A stretch of 13,905 bases of DNA. Source: Porphyromonadaceae bacterium UBA3327 (GTDB lineage: Bacteria > Bacteroidota > Bacteroidia > Bacteroidales > Muribaculaceae). Both the position numbers and the translations under genes were made by a program. Location: contig DERZ01000021.1 of NCBI GenBank assembly GCA_002361155.1, positions 8,037-21,941 on the forward strand, given 5' to 3'. Positions within the stretch are counted from its first letter, which is position 1; every line of letters begins with the position of its first letter. The notes beneath the pieces were generated by a model that saw only the letters and a program-made list of their open reading frames with translations, did no database searches and was not told the origin of the DNA. Below, piece after piece: positions 1 to 6,068 of the stretch.

Positions 1-1320
1 TTCACCGCCATGCGTGCCCGCGGAGCCAAGGTGACCGACCTCGCCATCATCATAGTGGCCGCCGATGACGACGTGATGCCCCAGACTGTGGAGGCGATAA
101 ACCACGCCACCGCAGCCGGAGTTCCTATGGTATTTGCCATCAACAAGATAGACAAACCGACTGCCAATGTCGACAATATCAAGCAGCAGCTCGCCAATAT
201 GAACTATCTTGTGGAGGAATGGGGCGGCAAGTATCAGAGTCAGGACATCTCTGCCAAGAAAGGTACCGGTGTGGAGGAGCTTATGGAGAAAGTTCTTCTT
301 GAGGCCGAACTTCTCGACCTCAAGGCCAATCCCGACCGCGCCGCGATCGGCTCGGTGATAGAATCGAGTCTGGACAAAGGACGCGGATACGTGGCCACCG
401 TGCTGGTACAGAACGGTACGCTCCGCGTGGGCGACGCCATCGTGGCCGGTACCAACTACGGCAAGGTCAAGGCGATGTTCAACGAGCGCAACCAGCGCGT
501 CAAGGAAGCGGGACCGGCCACTCCGGTGCTCATCCTCGGTCTCAACGGCGCTCCACAGGCAGGCGACACATTCAATGTGCTGTCCACCGAGCAGGAAGCC
601 CGCGACATCGCCTCGAAACGCGAACAGCTTCAGCGCGAGCTCAGCCTCCGCACCAACAAGCGTCTCGGTCTCGAGGAACTCGGACGGCGCCGCGCACTCA
701 ACGATTTCCACGAACTCAATCTCGTGGTCAAGGGAGACGTGGACGGCTCCGTCGAAGCCCTCTCCGACTCGCTCCTCAAGCTCTCCACGCCCGAGATCCA
801 GATAAACGTGCTCCACAAGGGCGTCGGCGCCATCTCCGAAAGCGATGTCACCCTCGCGGCCGCATCCGACGCAATCATCATAGGATTCCAGGTACGTCCT
901 TCCGGAGCCGCACGTAAGGAGGCAGAGAAGGAAGGTGTAGAAATTCGTCTTTACTCAGTCATCTACAAGGCTATCGAGGAAGTCAAGGATGCAATGGAAG
1001 GTATGCTTTCGCCCGAAATCAAGGAGGAAATTACCGGAACGGCAGAAGTGCTCCAGACCTACCATATATCGAAAGTCGGAACAATTGCCGGAGCCATCGT
1101 GCGCGACGGAAAGATCAAGCGCAACTCCAAGATACGCCTGATCCGCGACGGCATAGTCATCTACACCGGTGAACTCGGCTCGCTCAAACGATTCAAGGAC
1201 GATGTCAAGGAAGTTGTCTCCGGCTACGACTGCGGACTCTCCGTCCAAGGCTACAACGACATCCGCGAAGGAGACCTCATCGAGGCCTTCGAAGAGGTGG
1301 AAGTCAAGAAGTCGCTCTGA
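1..1320 (+). CDS. infB: Translation initiation factor IF-2, C-terminal part (5' end outside window)
   Basis: IF2 is the GTPase that brings initiator fMet-tRNA to the 30S subunit and promotes 50S joining. The reading frame is open from base 1 (F-T-A before the first ATG at 10), so that ATG is an internal methionine and the gene starts upstream; the G1 and G3 (DxPGH) motifs are off-window. Visible are the end of the G domain with the G4 motif NKID (bases 139-153) and the G5 SAK (from base 250), then the domain II beta barrel ([12 protein letters not shown]), the linker helix and domain III ([11 protein letters not shown]), and the C-terminal fMet-tRNA-binding barrel ending G-D-L-I-E-A-F-E. The last domain has the usual [21 protein letters not shown] pattern. 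439 codons are present of a protein that is usually 900-1000 aa in this phylum. It is intact to its TGA, which is followed one base later by an ATG (TGACATG). folK follows 26 bases downstream. Confidence 0.98.
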   Translation, partial: FTAMRARGAKVTDLAIIIVAADDDVMPQTVEAINHATAAGVPMVFAINKIDKPTANVDNIKQQLANMNYLVEEWGGKYQSQDISAKKGTGVEELMEKVLLEAELLDLKANPDRAAIGSVIESSLDKGRGYVATVLVQNGTLRVGDAIVAGTNYGKVKAMFNERNQRVKEAGPATPVLILGLNGAPQAGDTFNVLSTEQEARDIASKREQLQRELSLRTNKRLGLEELGRRRALNDFHELNLVVKGDVDGSVEALSDSLLKLSTPEIQINVLHKGVGAISESDVTLAAASDAIIIGFQVRPSGAARKEAEKEGVEIRLYSVIYKAIEEVKDAMEGMLSPEIKEEITGTAEVLQTYHISKVGTIAGAIVRDGKIKRNSKIRLIRDGIVIYTGELGSLKRFKDDVKEVVSGYDCGLSVQGYNDIREGDLIEAFEEVEVKKSL

Positions 1321-1365
1321 CATGAATCACTTCATAAATATCTGACATGCACTACTTCATAAACA
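1316..1365 (+). repeat. Tandem 25-bp duplication across the infB-folK junction
   Basis: Bases 1316-1340 and 1341-1365 are two head-to-tail copies of a 25-bp unit with 21 of 25 identical positions. Both begin with the perfect 9-mer TCTGACATG and share the 10-mer ACTTCATAAA. The first copy contains the infB stop codon. The second contains the folK start codon and its first six codons. Because 25 is not a multiple of three, the copies are in different frames relative to each gene. The simplest reading is a slippage duplication of an ancestral infB-TGAcATG-folK junction. Confidence 0.85.
1322..1345 (+). other. Short leader ORF (7 codons plus stop) between infB and folK
   Basis: An ATG one base after the infB stop opens a frame reading M-N-H-F-I-N-I and stopping at TGA 1343-1345, one base before the folK ATG. 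The encoded peptide is almost the same as the folK N-terminus (M-H-Y-F-I-N-I-G), because it is the upstream copy of the 25-bp duplication. Both junctions have the form TGAcATG, which suits termination-reinitiation, so ribosomes leaving infB could pass through this mini-ORF to folK. It may equally be an untranslated relic; nothing in the sequence proves translation. Confidence 0.3.
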
Positions 1366-1823
1366 TCGGCTCCAACATCGGACCGCGGGTGCTGAACATC
1401 AGCAAGGCTACCCGCGCCGTGGAGGAACGATTCGGATATTTCGAGATTTCCCATAAAGTGGAATCGGAACCATGGGGTTTCGATTCCACTAATGTTTTCT
1501 GCAACATAGGCCTGATGTTCATCTCCGACAAGACTCCGGAGGAGGTGCACGGCATCCTTCAGGAGATTGAGCGTCGTCTCGACCCGCGGCCACACCGCAA
1601 CGCCGACGGCTCCTACCGTGACCGCACGATAGACATCGACATCGTCGCTGTCGACGAGCTGCAGATCGACACCGACACGCTCAAGGTGCCGCATCCGCAT
1701 CTGACAGAGAGGCGTTTCTTCCTCGAGCCAATGGCCGAACTCGCGCCGGAATGGCGGCATCCCGCCACAGGACTTACCTGCGCCGAGATGCTTGAGAAAT
1801 TACCCGACCCTAAAACAAACTAA
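1347..1823 (+). CDS. folK: 2-amino-4-hydroxy-6-hydroxymethyldihydropteridine pyrophosphokinase (HPPK)
   Basis: The cytosolic enzyme transfers pyrophosphate from ATP to 6-hydroxymethyl-7,8-dihydropterin, the step before dihydropteroate synthase in folate synthesis. The 158-aa length is normal for single-domain HPPK. Family marks are the N-terminal I-N-I-G-S-N-I-G strand and turn (residues 5-12), the E-S-E-P-W-G-F pterin loop (39-45), the signature R-D-R-T-I-D-I-D-I (91-99) with Mg2+/ATP-binding Asp96 and Asp98, and V-P-H-P-H-L-x-x-R-x-F (114-125), followed by L-E-P-M-A-E-L-A-P. The start at 1347 is preferred because the residues right after it match the family N-terminus; a near-identical decoy ATG lies 25 bases upstream in another frame. 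There is no clear Shine-Dalgarno sequence, which is normal in Bacteroidetes. It sits in an apparent operon between infB and a protease gene, 15 bases before the latter. Confidence 0.95.
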   Translation: MHYFINIGSNIGPRVLNISKATRAVEERFGYFEISHKVESEPWGFDSTNVFCNIGLMFISDKTPEEVHGILQEIERRLDPRPHRNADGSYRDRTIDIDIVAVDELQIDTDTLKVPHPHLTERRFFLEPMAELAPEWRHPATGLTCAEMLEKLPDPKTN

Positions 1824-1838
1824 TTTCCTACTACCATC

Positions 1839-4800
1839 ATGAAAAAAACTCTGCTGACCCTTCTTGCCGCGACCATCGCAACCGCCGCGGTCGCCCAGGC
1901 TCCCGCCTGGCTCCGCAACTCCGCGATTTCGCCCGATGGATCAAGGATAGCCTTCACCTACAAGGGGGATATATTCACCGTGCCCGTGGCTGGAGGAACG
2001 GCCCGGCAAATCACTGCCGACAAAGCCTATGACACCGCCCCGGTATGGAGTCCCGACGGAAAAAAACTGGCCTTCGCCAGCAACCGCGAAGGGAGTCTCG
2101 ACGTCTACACCGTCGCAGCCGGAGGGGGCACACCGGTACGTCTCACTACATCAAGCGCCGACGAGCAACCCCTCGCATTCATCGATTCCGACAACCTTGC
2201 GATCATAAGCAAAGATCTCGGATCCAACCGCTCGGTAAGATTCCCCGGCCAAAGCAACGTATACTCCATCAACCTCAACCAACCGGGGTCGAGACCTCAG
2301 CTATGGCTGTCTTTCCCGGCCATGGCAGCAAGTTTCTCTCCCGACGGAAAGATGCTCTTCCAGGACAAGAAAGGAATGGAAAACGTGTGGCGTAAACATG
2401 AGCGATCCTCCGGCACCTCCGACATCTGGCTGCTCGACGGAGGAAACTTCACAAAGCTCACGGACTTCAACGGCCATGACCTCAACCCGGTATGGGCTCC
2501 CGACGGCAAAAGCTATTACTACGTTACCGAAGAGAACGGCACTCTTAACGTGGCATACTCCTCGCTCGACGGCAAGCAGCGTAAGATCCTCACCTCTTTC
2601 GAGCGCCATCCCGTGCGCTCGCTCTCGGTGGCTTCCGACGGCACTCTCGCCTTCAGTTGGGACGGACAGCTCTATACCATGCGCCCGGGTCAGGAGCCAC
2701 GCAAAGTGGCTGTATCCATCGCCGCCGACCAGTATGACGGCGACATGGTGAAAAAATATGTCAATACCGGCGCCACCTCTATGGCCGTGTCGCCCGATGG
2801 AAAGGAACTCGCCTTTGTGCTACGAGGCGACGTATATGTCACAGATGTCGAGTACAAGACCACACGCCGCATCACCGACACTCCGGCACAGGAACGCACC
2901 GTGAGCTTCGCGCCAGACGGGCGCTCGCTCGTATATGACTCCGACCGCGACGGACAGTGGCAACTCTTCACAGCCGAAATCAAAAACCCGACGGAGAAGA
3001 GATTCGCCTATGCCACAGAAATTGTGGAAAAACCGCTCTACAAAAGCGACCGCACAGCACAGCAGCCGGCATTCAGCCCCGACGGCAAGAAAGTGGCCTT
3101 CCTCGAAGACCGCACCGAACTGCGTGTGATCGACGTGAAAAGCAAGAAAGTAAATACCGCCCTTGACGGCCGGTACAATTATTCGTATGTCGACGGCGAC
3201 GTACCTTTCGAATGGAGTCCCGACAGCCGCCGACTCCTCATCGGCTACATCGGCGAGGGAGGCTGGAACAACGTAGACATCGCCATGGTCAACGCCGACG
3301 GTACCGGTCTGGTGGATCTGACCGAAAGCGGATATGCCGACGGCAACGCCAAATGGGCTCTCGGCGGAAAAGCGATAACCTACGAGACAGGCAGATTCGG
3401 CATGAAGAGTCACGGCTCCTGGGGAAACCAGAGCGATGTTGTCCTCATGGCGCTCGATCAGGATGCATGGGACAACTTCAACGCCACCGAAGAGGAGGCT
3501 AAGCTTAAGGAACAGGCAGAACAGGATAAAAAGAAGAAAGAGGAGGAAGAGACTGCCTCCAAGGAGAAGAAAGGAAAGAAAGCGAAGAAGGATAATTCCG
3601 TCAAGAACGAGACCAGGCCCCTCGAACTCGACACTGATAACCGCCGTCACCGCATGGCGCGTCTCACAGGTTCATCTTCGCTCCTCGGCGACTACCTTCT
3701 CTCTCCAAAAGGTGACAAACTGTATTATATCGCGAGAGCCACCGAGGGGGGAGCCAATCTTTTCGAGCGAAACCTCCGCGACGGCAACACCAAGCTGCTC
3801 ATCAAGGGGGTGTCGGGAGGCATTGTCACCGATGCCAGGGGCGAGAACGTATTCGTCATCACCGGATCCGGCATGAAGAAGGTTGACCTCGCCAAAGGCG
3901 ACGTCAAAGATATAGAATTCGAGGCCCCATACGACCGCCGTCCTTCGCTGGAGCGCGAATACATCTACGAACACATGCTGCGTCAGGTGGCCGATAAGTT
4001 CTATGACGAGAACCTTCACGGCGTCGACTGGAAATACTACGGCGACCACTACCGTAAATTCCTCCCCCATATCTCCAACAACGACGACTTCGCGATTCTG
4101 CTGAGCGAGATTCTGGGCGAACTAAACGCTTCCCATACCGGCGGTCGCTACAGCGGTACCGGACCGTCCATGCCGACAGCGAATCTGGGTGCGTTCTTCA
4201 ACCCGAACTACAAGGGTGATGGCGTCGAAGTGACCGAGGCTGTGGCAGGAGGACCGCTCTCCTCCAAAAAAGCCGATGTGCGTCCCGGCGACATTATCCT
4301 CGCCATCGACGGCGAGAAGATAGCTGCGGGCATGGACTTCTCCCATCTGCTCGAGGGGAAAGCTGACAAGCGTACCCGCCTCGAGATCCGCCGCAAAGCC
4401 TCCGGCAAGACCGATACTGTGAGCGTGCGTCCCATAACCGCCGGAGAACTCTCCGAACTGCTGTACAGCAGATGGGTGGAGCGCAACGAAGCCTATGTAG
4501 ACTCAATCTCCGGGGGCAGAATCGGCTACGTGCATGTGCGCGGAATGAATACTCCGAGTTTCAACGCCGTCTACGACCGGCTGCTCGGCAAATACCGCAA
4601 CTGCGACGCGGTGGTGGTCGACACCCGCTGGAACGGCGGTGGCTGGCTCCACAATGACCTCGCGGTCCTGCTCAGCGGCAAGGAATATGTCCGTTTCACC
4701 CCAAGAGGACGCTATATCGGATCCGAGCCCTTCTCGCAGTGGCACAAGCCATCGGTGATGCTTGTGAGCGAGGCCAACTATTCCGACGCCCACGGCTCGC

Positions 4801-5060
4801 CCTATACCTACAAGACGCTCGAAATCGGCAAGCTTGTCGGTGCGCCTGTCCCGGGAACAATGACCGCCGTCTGGTGGGAGACGCAGATCGATCCCTCGAT
4901 CATCTTCGGTATTCCTCAGGTCACTAATTCCGACCTTAATGGCAATGCTCTAGAAAACAAGCAGCTGAACCCCGATATCACCGTCTACAACGACCCTGCC
5001 GACGAGCTATCCGGCAAGGACGCACAGCTTGAGGCAGCGGTGAAAGCGCTGATGAAATAA
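1839..5060 (+). CDS. Exported tricorn-like S41 family peptidase with PD40 propeller and PDZ domain
   Basis: This is probably a periplasmic serine protease of the tricorn branch of family S41, which processes peptides or misfolded protein. A signal peptide (basic M-K-K, hydrophobic core, A-V-A-Q at 17-20) precedes a beta-propeller region with about eight PD40/WD40-like motifs of the form S-P-D-G or A-P-D-G (residues 31, 71, 167, 220, 318, 358, 413 and 460). A Lys/Glu-rich linker of about 37 residues (551-587) follows. A second, shorter propeller-like stretch runs to about 700, then a protease helical part, a PDZ domain (about 782-868, with R-P-G-D-I-I-L-A-I-D-G) and the S41 catalytic core. By analogy with tricorn, the active site would be Ser765-His766 (A-S-H-T), nucleophile Ser982-Asp983 (Y-S-D-A-H-G) and Glu1039 (L-E-N-K-Q-L-N-P-D). 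All are present, so it should be active. The length of 1073 aa is typical. Substrate is unknown. It is last in the infB-folK-protease cluster and ends before a hairpin terminator. Confidence 0.93.
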   Translation: MKKTLLTLLAATIATAAVAQAPAWLRNSAISPDGSRIAFTYKGDIFTVPVAGGTARQITADKAYDTAPVWSPDGKKLAFASNREGSLDVYTVAAGGGTPVRLTTSSADEQPLAFIDSDNLAIISKDLGSNRSVRFPGQSNVYSINLNQPGSRPQLWLSFPAMAASFSPDGKMLFQDKKGMENVWRKHERSSGTSDIWLLDGGNFTKLTDFNGHDLNPVWAPDGKSYYYVTEENGTLNVAYSSLDGKQRKILTSFERHPVRSLSVASDGTLAFSWDGQLYTMRPGQEPRKVAVSIAADQYDGDMVKKYVNTGATSMAVSPDGKELAFVLRGDVYVTDVEYKTTRRITDTPAQERTVSFAPDGRSLVYDSDRDGQWQLFTAEIKNPTEKRFAYATEIVEKPLYKSDRTAQQPAFSPDGKKVAFLEDRTELRVIDVKSKKVNTALDGRYNYSYVDGDVPFEWSPDSRRLLIGYIGEGGWNNVDIAMVNADGTGLVDLTESGYADGNAKWALGGKAITYETGRFGMKSHGSWGNQSDVVLMALDQDAWDNFNATEEEAKLKEQAEQDKKKKEEEETASKEKKGKKAKKDNSVKNETRPLELDTDNRRHRMARLTGSSSLLGDYLLSPKGDKLYYIARATEGGANLFERNLRDGNTKLLIKGVSGGIVTDARGENVFVITGSGMKKVDLAKGDVKDIEFEAPYDRRPSLEREYIYEHMLRQVADKFYDENLHGVDWKYYGDHYRKFLPHISNNDDFAILLSEILGELNASHTGGRYSGTGPSMPTANLGAFFNPNYKGDGVEVTEAVAGGPLSSKKADVRPGDIILAIDGEKIAAGMDFSHLLEGKADKRTRLEIRRKASGKTDTVSVRPITAGELSELLYSRWVERNEAYVDSISGGRIGYVHVRGMNTPSFNAVYDRLLGKYRNCDAVVVDTRWNGGGWLHNDLAVLLSGKEYVRFTPRGRYIGSEPFSQWHKPSVMLVSEANYSDAHGSPYTYKTLEIGKLVGAPVPGTMTAVWWETQIDPSIIFGIPQVTNSDLNGNALENKQLNPDITVYNDPADELSGKDAQLEAAVKALMK

Positions 5061-5104
5061 CACTCCGGAACGTTTAAGCGCTCCGCGGCATATTTAGACA
5101 CACA

Positions 5105-5149
5105 AAAACTGCCGCCGGTTCTGAGATGAACTGGCGGCAGTTATTTTTT
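5105..5149. terminator. Bidirectional intrinsic terminator between convergent genes
   Basis: The arms 5107-5121 and 5128-5142 form a 15-bp stem with one G-T wobble around a 6-base loop; the outer 10 bp (AACTGCCGCC with GGCGGCAGTT) are perfect. On the + strand the stem is followed by TATTTTTT, closing the protease transcript. On the - strand it is followed by a T5 run (the complement of 5104-5108), closing the 237-aa protein gene. One structure therefore serves both converging transcripts. Confidence 0.88.
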
Positions 5150-5160
5150 GTGGAGAAAGA

Positions 5161-5874
5161 TTATAGCCCGGCGTAAATATCGTCGACAGGCATGAATCCT
5201 TCGGGTTCCACACTCAGGATTAATATGTAGCGGCCCGTGCTGTCGGCAGTCTGCTCCTCCATGAGACGCACATTGACAAAATTGCCTTTATAGCTTCCAG
5301 AAACATCGAAGAGGTCGTCGCTCAAGGAGTCGCGGCCCATCGGTATACCGATGTCGTGCATTTCCTGAAGCAGACTCCCGCAAAAATCAGCCTGGCGTCG
5401 CGTGCATTCCACCTTGGAATCCTCCTGATAGGAAAACATGAAAAAGAAACAGAAATCAATCAGCGTCTCGTTACCGAACCGGGCCATGGCGGACACTTCC
5501 GGCTGCATCCCGTAGTAACTGATGCCGTAGCCGCCTGACGTTTCGAGCCAGAGAGCCGCATTGTCCTCCTCGGGACGGAGCCTCAGAATCCTGAATGCCT
5601 GGTCACTGCATTCATGCTTCGAGACGGAGGGGTCGATCACACCATACACTTTGGTCACAAGATCCTCGGCGGTAACTTCCACGGGAATCTCCCTGACGGT
5701 ATGCTCCGGAGCGACGGTCGCCTTCGCGGCGGCGGTAGCGGACACATCCGCCAGAAGCGCGGAAATCTCCTCATTGCTCATATCGGAAAACGACACTGCC
5801 GAGACAGTCATTGCCGACAGCCCGACAGCAGCTGTGACCAGAATCGACCTGAATATTCTTGCAACTGGAAGCAT
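5161..5874 (-). CDS. Secreted hypothetical protein, 237 aa
   Basis: I do not recognise a family. The N-terminus looks like a signal peptide: Arg6 and Arg9, a hydrophobic core at 11-24, and a V-S-A site that would be cut after Ala26 (no Cys follows, so it is not a lipoprotein). The mature chain starts with a helical, Ala-rich stretch (29-55). It continues into a mixed domain with four cysteines (89, 142, 157, 165), a strongly hydrophobic strand F-C-F-F-F-M-F (141-147) and a C-terminal strand R-Y-I-L-I-L-S-V (215-222) before an acidic tail. Four Cys in an exported protein could form disulfides. The layout (signal peptide plus about 200 aa of alpha/beta) resembles the many small uncharacterised envelope proteins of Bacteroidales, but no function follows from that. 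It probably has its own promoter, since the secDF terminator lies 127 bases upstream; I found no exact TAnnTTTG element there. It converges on the protease gene and shares its terminator. Confidence 0.8.
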   Translation of the reverse strand: MLPVARIFRSILVTAAVGLSAMTVSAVSFSDMSNEEISALLADVSATAAAKATVAPEHTVREIPVEVTAEDLVTKVYGVIDPSVSKHECSDQAFRILRLRPEEDNAALWLETSGGYGISYYGMQPEVSAMARFGNETLIDFCFFFMFSYQEDSKVECTRRQADFCGSLLQEMHDIGIPMGRDSLSDDLFDVSGSYKGNFVNVRLMEEQTADSTGRYILILSVEPEGFMPVDDIYAGL

Positions 5875-6000
5875 GGTGCGAAAGTTTACATAAATTAAAC
5901 CATTTGTATTGTCATAACCGAATTTTCCATCCTTTTGTTCGCGACATCAATATTTTAACAATTAGAACAGTGGAACGAGCAATGAGTCCGTAATTAGATA

Positions 6001-6030
6001 AACGAAAGGACCGGCTCAATGAGCCGGTCC
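6001..6030 (-). terminator. Intrinsic terminator downstream of secDF
   Basis: Bases 6008-6017 and 6021-6030 form a perfect 10-bp inverted repeat (GGACCGGCTC with GAGCCGGTCC) around a 3-base loop. Read on the - strand, the stem is followed by the T-rich tract TTTCGTTT (complement of 6000-6007). On the + strand no T-run follows, so it acts on - strand transcripts. It lies 38 bases past the secDF stop codon and separates secDF from the secreted-protein gene. Confidence 0.85.
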
Positions 6031-6043
6031 TCCTGTCTGTTAT

Positions 6044-6058
6044 CCTTCCCGGGGAAGG
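6044..6058 (-). other. Small hairpin in the secDF 3' untranslated region
   Basis: CCTTCC (6044-6049) and GGAAGG (6053-6058) form a 6-bp stem with a 3-base loop, between the secDF stop and the main terminator. There is no T-run, so it is not a terminator alone. It may protect the mRNA end or be chance. Confidence 0.4.
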
Positions 6059-6068
6059 GATTGATTAA

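Noticed and set aside
1332..1760. Antisense open frame over folK, and a similar one at 955-1323 over infB
   Set aside because: Both mirror conserved domains of certain genes, and neither product shows any motif or signal.
2820..3650. A 276-codon open frame antisense to the protease gene
   Set aside because: It lies fully inside a well-supported protease frame, has odd composition (runs of L, F and G that mirror the Lys/Glu linker read backwards) and no family features. GC-rich coding DNA often leaves such open antisense frames.
5066..5085. Weak hairpin CGGAACG/CGCTCCG after the protease stop
   Set aside because: It is a seven-position stem with a mismatch and no T-run, right before a much stronger terminator; it is likely chance.
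5561..5893. + strand frames opposite the secreted hypothetical protein (also 5356-5538 and 5614-5898)
   Set aside because: The - strand frame has a proper signal peptide, a stop just before a terminator, and uninterrupted length. The + strand frames have none of these.
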